Shown: positions 23,013-32,427, counted from the first letter of the stretch. The stretch: DNA of 50,571 bases from Acidobacteriota bacterium (GCA_021832085.1 JAKBLM010000026.1:1-50571), one strand, 5' to 3'. Notes: generated by a model from the sequence alone, not told the origin. Numbers and translations are program-made.

Positions 23013-24959
23013 TCATGCGAATCCCAGCCGCCCCCGGACCAGGTTTTCCACTCCTCCCGCCACAACCAATTCCTGCGCCACGCGCCCCAGCGCAGCAAAC
23101 GGGAACCGCTCGCCCCGCCAGGCGATGGTGCCCGTCGCGAAATCCACTACCAACTCGTCGCCGGGAATGATGGTGCGCCGGCCGGCGGCGATTTCCTCCG
23201 CCAACTGCTCGCGAAGCCTGGTGAGCAGCGCGGGACACTCGACACACGGGAAACCGTTGTTAAAGGCGTTGCGCAGGTAGGTTTGCGAAAAGCTGCCAGC
23301 CACCACCAGGGCGATGCCTTTGGCTTGCAGCGCCGTGACGGCCTGCTCGCGGCTCGATCCACTGCCGAAGTTGAATCCGCTGACGACGATGTCCGAGGCG
23401 CGCGTACGCGCGGCGAACTCCTGATCGTAGTTTTCCATCACCACCTGCGCCATCTTTTCCTTCGTCACGTCGTCGCGATAGGTGTAGTCCTTGCCGTAGA
23501 TACCGTCGGTGTTGAGGTTGTCGGCCGGCAGAAACACCAGGCGGCCGCGCAACTGGCGCGGGAAGCCCTCGAGGATTTCCACGTTTTCGGCGGCGGCCGA
23601 CGAAAGCGGCGCCGGTTCGAAGCGGTGAATCACCTCCCGCCGCGGCCATTCGGCTGGCCCGCAGATGTATCCCGCGGCGGCTGAAGCGGCCACCACAGCC
23701 GGACTCGCCAAATAGCATTTCGCCTCGCGCGAACCCATGCGGCCCTTGAAATTGCGGTTGGTGGCGGAGATGCCGACCTCGCCGGGCTCGAGCACACCCG
23801 CACCAAGGCCGATGCATGGGCCGCAACCGGGCGGCAGCGGATGGGCGCCGGCGGCAAGCAGCATTTGCCAATCGCCGCGCCGCTCGGCTTCCTGCTGCAC
23901 GGCGCGGCTGGCTGCGGCCACGTACATCTTCACGCCCGCGGAAACTTTCTTGCCAGCGAGCACGCGGGCGGCGGCGGCCAAATCCCCGGCACGCGAATTC
24001 ACGCAGGAAACGATATAGGCCTTCTGAATGGCGACGCGTTGCGGCTCTAGCTCGGTCAGGGGCGTGCTGACCTGGACGGTGTCCGGACCGGAGACGTGGG
24101 GGGTGAGCGTCGAGAGGTCGAGCGTGATACGCGCGCTGTAATGGGCGTTGGGATCGGGCAATGGCGGGGCCGCTTCCAGTTTTCTGATCACGGCTTCGCT
24201 CAGCCTGTCCGTGCCGGCAGGGAGTTTTGCCAGGCAGTCGCGCAGAAAGGCGAACGTGACCGAATCGGGCGGGAAACAGGCGACCAGCGCGCCCCACTCG
24301 GTGGACATGTTCGCGATGGTGAGCCGCGCCTCCACGTCGAGAGCCGCGATGCCGGGGCCGGTGAACTCCAGCGCGGCATTCAGGACCTCGTCGTGGTTGT
24401 AGAGACCGCAGAGCATGATGATCACGTCCTTGCCCCCCACGCCGGGAACGAGCCGGCCGGTGAGCTCCACGCGCACGGTGCGGGGGATCTGCCACCAGAA
24501 TTCGCCCGTCGCCCAGATCGCCGCGGCGTCGGTGCGCACGACGGGCGTGCCCACCGCTCCCAGCGCGCCGTACATATTGGAATGGGAATCGGAGGCGACA
24601 ACGAACGAGCCGGGCAGCACGTATCCCTTTTCCACCATGAGCTGGTGCCCAATGCCGGTGCCCGCCGGATAGAAATCGACGCCCTGCTCGCGGGCAAAGG
24701 CCTCAATCTCGCGGTACTTGGCGAGATTCGTTACCGAGGTGTTCTGGATGTCGTGGTCGAGGGTGAAGACGGCCTGGCGCGGATCGCGCATGCGCCGGGC
24801 CCCCATGGCCCGGAATTTTTTCATGACCGCCGAGGTGTTGTCGTGGGTCATCACGTAGCGCGGGCGGATGGAAACGAAATCGCCGGCACGAAGCGGGCGG
24901 CCGCCGACGCCCTCGGCCAGGTGAAGCTGGGCGATTTTTTCGACGATGGTCTGGCCCAT
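23013..24959 (-). CDS. Aconitase-family hydratase
   Basis: A 648-residue protein, the size of monomeric archaeal/bacterial AcnA-like or homoaconitase proteins. [4Fe-4S] ligands are seen as SCVNSRAGD (one Cys, ~323) and GCGPCIGLG (two Cys, ~385). Further motifs are DHDIQNTS, ASDSHSNMYGALG and, in the swivel domain, GSGSSREQAV. It interconverts citrate, cis-aconitate and isocitrate, or a close analogue. It lies between the PrpD and dehydrogenase genes. Confidence 0.88.
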   Translation of the reverse strand: MGQTIVEKIAQLHLAEGVGGRPLRAGDFVSIRPRYVMTHDNTSAVMKKFRAMGARRMRDPRQAVFTLDHDIQNTSVTNLAKYREIEAFAREQGVDFYPAGTGIGHQLMVEKGYVLPGSFVVASDSHSNMYGALGAVGTPVVRTDAAAIWATGEFWWQIPRTVRVELTGRLVPGVGGKDVIIMLCGLYNHDEVLNAALEFTGPGIAALDVEARLTIANMSTEWGALVACFPPDSVTFAFLRDCLAKLPAGTDRLSEAVIRKLEAAPPLPDPNAHYSARITLDLSTLTPHVSGPDTVQVSTPLTELEPQRVAIQKAYIVSCVNSRAGDLAAAARVLAGKKVSAGVKMYVAAASRAVQQEAERRGDWQMLLAAGAHPLPPGCGPCIGLGAGVLEPGEVGISATNRNFKGRMGSREAKCYLASPAVVAASAAAGYICGPAEWPRREVIHRFEPAPLSSAAAENVEILEGFPRQLRGRLVFLPADNLNTDGIYGKDYTYRDDVTKEKMAQVVMENYDQEFAARTRASDIVVSGFNFGSGSSREQAVTALQAKGIALVVAGSFSQTYLRNAFNNGFPCVECPALLTRLREQLAEEIAAGRRTIIPGDELVVDFATGTIAWRGERFPFAALGRVAQELVVAGGVENLVRGRLGFA

Positions 24960-24978
24960 GCGAAGTCTCCCGGCGAAC

Positions 24979-26364
24979 CTAAACGTCCGCCTTCAGCAGT
25001 TCAAGGAACGCCCGGGCGGATGGAAACTTGTCCAGGCGCCATACCGCGTCCACCACCCGGCGCCGGGCCGCAGGCGAGAGAATTGGCCCAGCCAGCGCCT
25101 CGAATTTTTGCCCCACTTCGCGGTCGGAAAGCGGGTTACGCGGATCGCCCTTGGGGAAATCGAGTTGGCGAGTGAGCTGGCGGCCATCGCTCGTGTGGAT
25201 GGTCACGATGGTCCGCTGCAGCGCGGGAAACAGCTTCTCGATTTCGGGATCGGCGACCACTTCCACCTTGCGGAGCTGGGCGCGAATCGTGGCATCGCCG
25301 ATTTTTTCCGGCGTAAATTGCGCCGGAGTCACCTGCCGATCCACCAGGGCGGCGGCAACGCCGTAGGGAAGCGAATGATCGGCGGTTTCCTTGCTGCGCG
25401 GATCGTACTTGCTTGGATCGGCGAGGATATCGGCAGCGCGGGCGAGCGAGCGGATGTGCACCTTCTCCACCTGTTCCGGCTTCAGGTCGTGCTCCCGCAC
25501 CAGGTCAAGTACGGCGGAGATGGGCGCGTGCGTCAGGGCTTCGGTGGGGAAGGCCTTCATTCCGCACTGGTTGATGCGCCACGATTTGCCCAGGCCCTCG
25601 GTCAGCACTTCCAGTTTCCACTCCGGCCCGAGGCAATGCGTCAAGCCCTCCTTGCCGTCCACGACGTGCTCGGGACCGGTGTAGCCTTTCTCGGCCAGCA
25701 ACGCCGCCAGCACGCCACTCTGCGTTGCCAGCGGGTCGGCGGTGTTTTTCATCATGGTGAGCTTGCCGGCCGTAACGGCGCCGAAGGTGGCGTGGCCGCT
25801 GGCGGAGATGCCGATCGCGTGCCGGATTTTTTCGGCGTCGAGATGGAGCAGGCGGCCGGCAACAATCGGCGAGACGAAGGCGGTGAGCGTAGCGTGATGC
25901 CAGCCGCGTTCGCGAATGCCGGGGAAGGCCGCTTCGCAAAACCTCGTCTCGAATTCGTGGCCGAGGACGATCCCGAGCAGCAGTTCGCGGCCATCGCTCG
26001 CGGCGCGCTCGCAACAAGCGCAGGCAGCCGGGATCACGTCGGAGGGATGCGAGGGGTCCTGCTTCCAGTAGATGTCGTTATAGTCCATCACCCGGACCAT
26101 GAGGGCATTGGCCAGGGCGGCCGAGAGCGGATCGACTTTCTTGCCGCTGCCGATGATGGTGCAGGGGCCGGGCGCGGCCACTTCGTCGAGCACCTCGAGG
26201 GCGATGCGAACGTCATGCTGGCGGAAGCCGCCCAGTGCGCAGCCGAGCGAATCAAGCAGGAAGCGCTTGGCCTGGCGAACGGCGTCGGCGGACAAGTCGG
26301 CGAAGCGCAGGCCGGCGGCCCATTCGGCCATGGGGACGGTGACGGGGGTGTTCGTGGCGGACAT
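24979..26364 (-). CDS. MmgE/PrpD family dehydratase
   Basis: A 461-residue protein with the family's helical N-terminal domain (RQAKRFLLDSLGCALGGF), VRVMDYNDIYW, PSDVIPAACA, GHATFGAVTAGKLTMMKN and LTEGLGKSWRINQCGMKAFP. PrpD dehydrates 2-methylcitrate to 2-methylaconitate, and homologues act on citrate, itaconate-related or aconitate isomers. No prpB or prpC is present, so in this operon it probably acts on citrate/aconitate-type tricarboxylates; substrate is inferred. Confidence 0.85.
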   Translation of the reverse strand: MSATNTPVTVPMAEWAAGLRFADLSADAVRQAKRFLLDSLGCALGGFRQHDVRIALEVLDEVAAPGPCTIIGSGKKVDPLSAALANALMVRVMDYNDIYWKQDPSHPSDVIPAACACCERAASDGRELLLGIVLGHEFETRFCEAAFPGIRERGWHHATLTAFVSPIVAGRLLHLDAEKIRHAIGISASGHATFGAVTAGKLTMMKNTADPLATQSGVLAALLAEKGYTGPEHVVDGKEGLTHCLGPEWKLEVLTEGLGKSWRINQCGMKAFPTEALTHAPISAVLDLVREHDLKPEQVEKVHIRSLARAADILADPSKYDPRSKETADHSLPYGVAAALVDRQVTPAQFTPEKIGDATIRAQLRKVEVVADPEIEKLFPALQRTIVTIHTSDGRQLTRQLDFPKGDPRNPLSDREVGQKFEALAGPILSPAARRRVVDAVWRLDKFPSARAFLELLKADV

Positions 26365-26382
26365 GGGCGCTCCTCGGGAAGC

Positions 26383-26922
26383 TCAGCTGCGATTCTGGAA
26401 GGGCCGGAAGCTCATGAAATCGGCGTGGTGGACGATGGTCGCCTCGACGCTGCGCCTGACGTGGTCGCCTTCGGCCGCGTGGGCGGCGATGATGTGGCAC
26501 ACGCGCTCGGGGACGCCGCACTGCATCGCGAGGGCAACCCCGGTGAACGGATGGCGCAGATAGCGGCCGCGGTCGCTCTGGCGGCAGCGGCCGTCCACCT
26601 TCTCGTACTCCAGGAGCTTGCCGACATCGGCCAGGATGGCACCGGCGATCACTGTGTCCATGTCGATCGCGAGCGCGCGCCCCAGAAACTCGCGCATCGC
26701 CTCGGCCGACCGGCGCGCGATGTGCACCACGCAGCGCTTGTGCTCCATGAAGCTGACGGGGCAGTCGGGAACCAGCAAGGTGAAGGGGATCTCGTCCAGA
26801 TCTTCCGGCTTCAGCGGGCTCGATTCCAAGGCCCGCACCCAGGTCTGTGTGACTTGCTCGCGGAGCTGGGCATCGGAAATCCAAGCCAGCTCCGGCCACA
26901 GCTTCTCCACTGCTTCGCGCAT
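26383..26922 (-). CDS. HD-domain-like protein with altered metal dyad
   Basis: A 179-residue helical protein resembling HD phosphohydrolases: CVVHIARR supplies the first His (H67), RHPFTGVAL and AAHAAEGDH later His residues, and VHHADF the last Asp. The defining HD dyad reads LADVGKL (A98-D99), so the dyad His is Ala. Metal-dependent hydrolysis is therefore doubtful, or uses other ligands. It is the first gene of the tricarboxylate operon, 18 bp before prpD. The role could be regulatory. Confidence 0.65.
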   Translation of the reverse strand: MREAVEKLWPELAWISDAQLREQVTQTWVRALESSPLKPEDLDEIPFTLLVPDCPVSFMEHKRCVVHIARRSAEAMREFLGRALAIDMDTVIAGAILADVGKLLEYEKVDGRCRQSDRGRYLRHPFTGVALAMQCGVPERVCHIIAAHAAEGDHVRRSVEATIVHHADFMSFRPFQNRS

Positions 26923-27836
26923 CGAAAACCTTCCCTTCGCGAAGGACGTTTAGGATACCCCGAGCCCGGGTGACAGTCGAGATGAAGTTCATTGCGAATT
27001 GTGGCGGAATGAGGATTTCCGGACGAGGGAGAACGAGGCGGAGGATCGCGCGAGCGCCCTGGCAACCCTTGCAACAAAGACGCAACGCCGGGGATCTTGC
27101 ACACAGGGGCCTTGCCGCTATTTGAACCCGCCCCCAGCACATTCGGGATGCTTCACTGCGTTCAGGATGACAGGTGAGGGTGTGCGCTCGGCAGATAACG
27201 GGCGGTTGCGTGCCGGAGGACAGGCGTGGTGCCGGGGGACGGTTACTCTGTTGGCCACGACGCCCGGGTGGCCGAGACGCGGGATGTGTAGGAGGCACCC
27301 CGAGTTGTGCTCTCTGGCTTCACGCGGCGGTCGGGCGAAAGGAGCCACAGACTGAAGCCTGCGCCACTGGGGCAGTGAAATCGGGCGGGGCGAACGGGGC
27401 CGGTCCCGTAAGTCCGTCCGGGACGCAGAAGACGCGTTTGAAACCCGCTCCTAGCGACGGGATAGTGCGGGGGCTGGCTGTGGTTTAAAGCGGGACACCA
27501 TGTCGAACGAAATTTCTCGTAACTGGCTATTGTTCAGCGGGTTGAGATTTTCGAAGCGTCACATTTCTGGCGGTTTCGTGCTGAGTGGGGACGCTGTTTT
27601 TTTTCAGAATGAGGTGGGTGCGTTCTACTCGCCTGCCGGCGCCCGCATAGCAGGGCAGGCTGCGGGGTGCCATGCCGAATGCTTTTCACCGTAAGTACGA
27701 TGCACGGTCGCCATTCGCACCGGGCGGGAAGACGTGGACGGCGGGGCGACGAGCGCTTCAGCGGCGGGCGAATCTCTGGTAGCATAAGAGTTTCGCGCTG
27801 TATGCGCGGCGAACTTCATTCTCCGGGAGCTTTTGG
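26923..27836. other. Long intergenic region (~900 bp) between divergent operons
   Basis: It separates the minus-strand tricarboxylate operon from plus-strand rpmB. It holds an HPERSE-type intergenic repeat (27131-27173), a REP-like ACTGAAGCCTGCGCC segment (27350-27366) and otherwise low-complexity GC-rich sequence with overlapping short frames. I see no protein gene. Promoters for both operons must lie within it; a TAGCAT near 27779 is a possible rpmB -10. Confidence 0.5.
27131..27173 (-). repeat. HPERSE-type interspersed intergenic repeat
   Basis: On the minus strand the segment reads like the widespread sequence whose translation gives the familiar CHPERSEAS/VILNAVKHPE string: GTCATCCTGAACGCAGTGAA followed by GCATCCCGAATG. 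It is common between genes in acidobacteria and related genomes; function unknown. Only one copy is seen in this window. Confidence 0.5.
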
Positions 27837-28028
27837 ATGGCCAAGCAGTGTGAAGTCTGCGGCAAGAAGCCGCGCTACGGTAACAGCGTCAGCCACGCCA
27901 ACAACCTGACACGGCGCCGGTGGGAACCGAACCTCCGGCGCGTGCGGGCCGTCATCGGCGGAACGCGCAAGCGCGTTCGCGTCTGCACCGACTGTTTGCG
28001 CTCGGGAAGAGTGACCAAGGCCGTCTAG
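27837..28028 (+). CDS. rpmB: Ribosomal protein bL28
   Basis: A 63-residue protein with the complete bL28 signature: [20 protein letters not shown], then [11 protein letters not shown]. Zinc-coordinating Cys pairs are present (CEVC near residue 5 and CTDC near 53), so this is the zinc-bearing form. It is a large-subunit structural protein. GGGAG stands 9 bp before the ATG. It is followed by a PpiC lipoprotein gene after 41 bp. Confidence 0.95.
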   Translation: MAKQCEVCGKKPRYGNSVSHANNLTRRRWEPNLRRVRAVIGGTRKRVRVCTDCLRSGRVTKAV

Positions 28029-28069
28029 GCTTCGGGACGGGCGAGCCGGTCGTCCGACGAGAGACCCAC

Positions 28070-29224
28070 GTGCTCAAGCGTATCGTCGTTTCATTGGCAA
28101 TCGTAGCGGTGGCGTGTCTGAGTGTGGCCTGCGAGCGCGGCTCGCGGCCGGGACCGAACGTCTGGGCGGTGGTGAACGGGCAGCCGATCCTGCGCCAGCA
28201 GGTGGACCGCTATTACCGCAGCGAATTCAACCGGCGGCAGCAGCCCTCGCCCGAGGAAGCCCAACTGCTCAAGCTGAACATTCTGGATGAACTGATCAAC
28301 AACCAACTGTTGCTGCAGCAGGCGCGCAAGCTCGGCCTCGAAGCGAGCGACAGTGAAGTGGAAAAGAAATTCGCCGAGTTGAAGGCTCCCTACAGCGAGC
28401 AGGAATTCCAACATCAGCTCGCCGCGCGCGGCATCACCGCCGATGAGCTTCGCAACGAACTGCGCGAACGGCTCTCGATTCAGAAGCTGATCAATCGGGA
28501 GATCACGTCGAAGATCAACGTCACCGAGCAGGAGATCGCGGCCGCATACAACCGCAACCGGGCTGCCTACGACGTCGCCGAACCGGAATATCACGTTGCC
28601 CAGATCGTCGTCACGACTCACCCGAACCCGAACGTGCGCAACCGAAAAAACAGCGACGCCACGACCCCCGCGCAGGCGCTGCAAAAAATCCGGATGCTGC
28701 TCGAAAAGCTTCGCTCCGGGGCCAATTTCGCCCAGCTGGCAGAGGACTATTCCGAAGACCCGATGACCGCGGCGAGCGGAGGAGACCTTGGGTTTATTTC
28801 CGAATCGGCGCTCGACCAGGGACAGCCGGCACTGAAGCGGGCGGTGATGGCGCTGAAGCCCGGCCAGATCAGCGGCATCATCCACGTGAAAGGAAGCTAC
28901 CGGATCATCAAGCTGATTGCGCGGATTTCGCCGGGAGAACGAGAGCTGTCCGATCCGCAGGTGCAGCAGTCGATTCGTGAGGCGCTCGAAGAGCGGAAGG
29001 AGCAACTGCTACGCTCCGCCTACCTGGCCGAACTGCGCGACAAGGCGCATGTGACCAACTATCTGGCGCGCGAGATTCTGGCCAGCGATGGCAATCTGCC
29101 GTCCCAGAAAACGGCCCCGTCCGACGCCTCGCCAAACGCGCCATCGCCGGCTTCCTCATCCGCGCCGGCCAACGGCCACCCTCCGCCGCCCCAGAATCCC
29201 GCCCGTCTTTCCGCCCACCAGTGA
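28070..29224 (+). CDS. SurA/PpiC-like peptidyl-prolyl isomerase lipoprotein
   Basis: About 384 residues from a GTG at 28070 (the upstream frame lies inside rpmB). A hydrophobic export signal (VSLAIVAVACLSVAC) has a lipobox-like Cys at position 16 or 21. A SurA_N-type helical domain follows (NGQPILRQQVD, LLKLNILDELINNQLLL). A parvulin PpiC domain comes next (EYHVAQIVV, FAQLAEDYSEDPMTAASGGDLGF, MALKPGQISGIIHVKGSYRIIKL). The Pro/Ala-rich tail is disordered. It probably assists folding of exported or outer-membrane proteins in the periplasm. Confidence 0.85.
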   Translation: MLKRIVVSLAIVAVACLSVACERGSRPGPNVWAVVNGQPILRQQVDRYYRSEFNRRQQPSPEEAQLLKLNILDELINNQLLLQQARKLGLEASDSEVEKKFAELKAPYSEQEFQHQLAARGITADELRNELRERLSIQKLINREITSKINVTEQEIAAAYNRNRAAYDVAEPEYHVAQIVVTTHPNPNVRNRKNSDATTPAQALQKIRMLLEKLRSGANFAQLAEDYSEDPMTAASGGDLGFISESALDQGQPALKRAVMALKPGQISGIIHVKGSYRIIKLIARISPGERELSDPQVQQSIREALEERKEQLLRSAYLAELRDKAHVTNYLAREILASDGNLPSQKTAPSDASPNAPSPASSSAPANGHPPPPQNPARLSAHQ

Positions 29225-29241
29225 GCGGCGACCAAGACCGC

Positions 29242-29736
29242 TCAGGCGACAACGGCCAGCGCGTCTCCAGCGTTGACGGCCTGACCCTCCTTCACGAGCA
29301 AGCGCTCCAGTAAACCAGTTTTCGGCGAGCGAACTTCGTTTTGCATCTTCATGGCCTCGAGCACCAGGAGGCCTTGGCCGGCTTCCACTGGCTGGCCCTG
29401 CTCCACCATCACGCGCACGACTTTGCCGGGCATCGGAGCGCTAACTTCCTGCCGGCCCTCAAGCGCCAGTTCGTGGCGTCCGCGAACGAGCCGACGGGGA
29501 TCGATGACTTCCGCCGCGATCCGGCGGGTGCCGACCTCAATTTCCAGACGAGTGCCATGCGGCTGGACGCGCGCTTCGAAGGAATGCCCGCCGAGCAAAA
29601 TGGAATAGATGCCGGGCGAAAGCTCGATCACATCAGCCGGGACCGGCTTGCCGTCGATGTGGAAAGACCAGCCGGAGTCGCGGCGATCAATTTCGATCTG
29701 AAGCCTTTTTTCGTTGATACGAACTTCACGTTTCAT
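29242..29736 (-). CDS. Biotin carboxyl carrier protein of an acyl-CoA carboxylase
   Basis: A 164-residue protein. The C-terminal biotinyl domain has PMPGKVVRVMVEQG and the biotinylation motif EAMKM with Lys at about 130. The N-terminal half is a beta domain that probably docks to the carboxylase core. It overlaps the start of the DUF1259 gene by 4 bp and is the last gene of a unit with accC-like and carboxyltransferase genes, so it should carry CO2 for an acetyl- or propionyl-CoA carboxylase. Confidence 0.88.
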   Translation of the reverse strand: MKREVRINEKRLQIEIDRRDSGWSFHIDGKPVPADVIELSPGIYSILLGGHSFEARVQPHGTRLEIEVGTRRIAAEVIDPRRLVRGRHELALEGRQEVSAPMPGKVVRVMVEQGQPVEAGQGLLVLEAMKMQNEVRSPKTGLLERLLVKEGQAVNAGDALAVVA

Positions 29737-30689
29737 GGCGGAGTCACCGGAGGAAGATGGTGGATGCGCTCGATGGCCGCCCGGACACCCTGGGCAAGAT
29801 CGAGCGGCTTGCCCTTTCCGAAGAAATGCAGAAAAAGGATGCGGGGATACTCGTCGGCGAAGGGCTCGGCCGTCTCCACGGTTTGCAGGCCGAAGGCGGC
29901 CAGTGCTCGCTCCACCGAATCGGTTTCGCCGTGGCTCAGGGCGAGGCGGCCGAAAACTGCTGCGATGGCGCCGGTGGGCTGGAACGCAATGCGGGATTCC
30001 AGGCCGCTGGCCGGGAGCAGGCGAATGCCGCTGTAGAGCAGCAGCGGATCGTTCGGGAGGCCGCAACACTTCACCGTTTCCGGATGCGACAGATGGAAGA
30101 CCAGCGCTCCGGCATCCATCCGGCCGTGGAAGCCGATTACGCGTTCGATGGACACCTGGTTCAGGCGGACCACTCCCCTTGGCGGGCTTTCGGGCGGAGG
30201 CCGGAGGCTGTCGCCAAGTGCTTTTTTCAGTTCGCGCGCGAGGTTTACAGAATCGCCCATGCCGCGGAAATAGATCACTGAAAGGGCCGGCGTCGAGCCG
30301 GGCAGCGGATCGTCGATGCCGTTGACCTGCAGGCCGGCTTGCACGAGCCGCGCGGTGACTGACGGGCACCGCGACGCCGGCAGCGGCAGACGTCCCATCA
30401 TCCAGCCGAGCCCGCCTTCCTGCCCAAAAGCCACCCAGGGCCGTTCGATCGTTCCCTGAGCGAGGCGAACGGCGCGGATCGATACCCGGTGCACCAGCGG
30501 CGCGAAATCGACGCGAAAAGCCTCACCGCGGATTTGGCCGGGCACGCCCAGGGCGTGGGCCACTTGCGCCCATCGGCCGGGCGCCAGCTGGGCGAGTGGG
30601 GAGGGCTTTTGCGCCCAGGCCAGCGGGGAGAGGGAAGCGAAAAGGAGTAATCCTTGCAGGAGCCGGACCGGCGATGGGCGAGAGGTCAT
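29733..30689 (-). CDS. Secreted DUF1259 (LpqO-like) protein
   Basis: About 318 residues from the ATG at 30687-30689. A signal peptide (LLQGLLLFASLSPLAWAQ) is followed by two DUF1259 half-domains. The first carries GQIRGEAFRVDF, the second RVIGFHGRMDAGALVFHL and PRILFLHFFGKGKPLDLAQGV. In typical DUF1259 proteins several His residues (HNH-like) are conserved near this last motif; here only one remains (LHFFG). Function unknown. Its position inside a carboxylase gene set, coupled to the biotin carrier by a 4 bp overlap, is odd for an exported protein. Confidence 0.72.
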   Translation of the reverse strand: MTSRPSPVRLLQGLLLFASLSPLAWAQKPSPLAQLAPGRWAQVAHALGVPGQIRGEAFRVDFAPLVHRVSIRAVRLAQGTIERPWVAFGQEGGLGWMMGRLPLPASRCPSVTARLVQAGLQVNGIDDPLPGSTPALSVIYFRGMGDSVNLARELKKALGDSLRPPPESPPRGVVRLNQVSIERVIGFHGRMDAGALVFHLSHPETVKCCGLPNDPLLLYSGIRLLPASGLESRIAFQPTGAIAAVFGRLALSHGETDSVERALAAFGLQTVETAEPFADEYPRILFLHFFGKGKPLDLAQGVRAAIERIHHLPPVTPP

Positions 30690-30759
30690 GCGGAGCGTTC
30701 TACGTTTCGCCTTTTGCGGATATTGGTGTTGCCGCGTCGTTCGGAAAAGCGGCAAGTCG

Positions 30760-32274
30760 CTAGCGCCGCGGCTGATTGTCGACCTGATCGGCGCGGCCTT
30801 CCCGTTTCCATCGGGAAACCCTCGCAGGGGGCCGGGTTGCGTACTTTGAGCCGTTCGTCGTCGCTTCCCAGAGAACGGCCGCCAGCGCCGCGGCGGTTTC
30901 CTCCTCCGGGAGGGTGGCCGGAGCACCCTCGGCGCGGCTGAGCCACCCGTCGAGCCAACGGGTGTGAATGGCGCCGCGAGCAAATTCGGGGTCGCGGAGC
31001 AGGCGGCGAAACAGGCCGAGGTTTGTCTTGATGCCGACGACCGAGTATTCATCGAGCGCGCGCGTCAGCCGCGCAACGGCTTCTTCGCGGTCGGCGCCCC
31101 AGGCGATCAGCTTGCCAAGAATCGGATCGTAATCTCCCGGCACCGTCCAGCCGCTGGTGACGCCGACGTCGTTGCGAATGCCGGGCCCCTCGGGCAGGCG
31201 CATCGAGAGAATCTTGCCGGGCGAAGGGAAGAAATGGTTGTCGGGATCCTCGGCGTAGACGCGGCATTCCATCGCGTGGCCGCGTAGAATCACGTCTTCC
31301 TGGCGAATCGGGAGCGGTTCGCCGGCGGCAATGCGGATTTGCAGCTTCACCAGATCGAGGGAAGTCACCGCCTCGGTTACCGGATGCTCCACCTGCAGGC
31401 GCGTATTGACCTCGAGAAAGTAGAAACGGCCGTCCTCGTCCACTAGGAATTCCGCCGTGCCAGCATTCTGGTAACCGGCGGCCCGGGCCAGGCGCACCGC
31501 GGCCTCGCCCATCTCCTGCCGCAGGGCCGGTTCCACCACCGAAGAAGGGGCCTCTTCGATCACCTTTTGGTGGCGGCGCTGGACGGAGCATTCCCGCTCG
31601 CCCAAGTAGATGCAGTGGCCTTCGTTGTCGGCGAGCAGCTGGATTTCGATATGGCGCGGGCTGGGCAAATACCTTTCCATGTACAGACGGCCATCGCCGA
31701 AAGCATTAAGGGCTTCCGAACCGGCAGTGCGCCAGGAGTCGTCGAGTTCGGCTTCACGCTCAACCACGCGCATGCCCTTGCCGCCGCCGCCGGCCACCGC
31801 CTTGAGGAGCAGGGGAAAACCGATTTCGTTCGCCACGACGTGGGCCCGGGCAGGATCCTCGATGGGATCGAGCGTTCCGGGAACCATGGGCACGCCGGCC
31901 TGGATGGCCACATGCCGGGCGGCCGTTTTCGACCCGAGCCTTTCCATTGCTTCGGCGGAAGGACCGATGAAGGTGATGCCCGCTTCGGCGCAGGCACGGG
32001 GGAGATCGGCGTTTTCCGCGAGGAAGCCGTAGCCGGGATGCAGGGCATCGCAGCCAGCTCTACGAGCAACGTCGATGATTTTCTCGATGGAAAGATAGCT
32101 TTCCCGGCTCGGGGCCGGGCCGATCGGATAGGCCTGGTCCGCCAGTTGCACGTGGAGCGAGCCGCGATCCACTTCGCTGTAGACGGCGACCGCGGCAATG
32201 CCCATTTCGTGACAGGCACGCGCAATGCGCACGGCGATTTCGCCGCGATTCGCGATCAAAATCTTCCGAAACAT
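30760..32274 (-). CDS. Biotin carboxylase subunit of acyl-CoA carboxylase
   Basis: 504 residues from the ATG at 32272-32274, where the family N-terminus FRKILIANRGEIAVRIARA begins. The ATP-grasp glycine loop GGGGKGM, the EEAPSS motif, EVNTRLQVEHPVTE and the RGHAMECRVYAED block are present. It carboxylates the biotin of the carrier protein using ATP and bicarbonate. Beyond the ~445-residue core a ~55-residue tail extends (WLDGWLSRAEG...), as in propionyl/methylcrotonyl-CoA carboxylase alpha chains rather than plain AccC. The partner carboxyltransferase lies upstream. Confidence 0.9.
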   Translation of the reverse strand: MFRKILIANRGEIAVRIARACHEMGIAAVAVYSEVDRGSLHVQLADQAYPIGPAPSRESYLSIEKIIDVARRAGCDALHPGYGFLAENADLPRACAEAGITFIGPSAEAMERLGSKTAARHVAIQAGVPMVPGTLDPIEDPARAHVVANEIGFPLLLKAVAGGGGKGMRVVEREAELDDSWRTAGSEALNAFGDGRLYMERYLPSPRHIEIQLLADNEGHCIYLGERECSVQRRHQKVIEEAPSSVVEPALRQEMGEAAVRLARAAGYQNAGTAEFLVDEDGRFYFLEVNTRLQVEHPVTEAVTSLDLVKLQIRIAAGEPLPIRQEDVILRGHAMECRVYAEDPDNHFFPSPGKILSMRLPEGPGIRNDVGVTSGWTVPGDYDPILGKLIAWGADREEAVARLTRALDEYSVVGIKTNLGLFRRLLRDPEFARGAIHTRWLDGWLSRAEGAPATLPEEETAAALAAVLWEATTNGSKYATRPPARVSRWKREGRADQVDNQPRR

Positions 32275-32427
32275 GGCTTCAACGAATTCTAACATGCGCT
32301 TCCCGGCCCGCCGGAGTCTGGCGGAGACACCGGGAAGGAACAGGGAGCATTTGCCGGGAGGGGCTTGCGTGTCTTTTGGGGCCGAATGGGTCCGCCGGCC
32401 AGAGAGCCCGTGTGGCAACTGGCCCCG

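Noticed and set aside
20772..23684. 970-codon plus-strand open frame across the citrate operon
   Set aside because: It is the antisense shadow of citDE, isocitrate dehydrogenase and aconitase genes in high-GC DNA; no domain, and no start signal. The same applies to the long plus-strand frames at 18985, 24946, 32531, 38267 and 43380.
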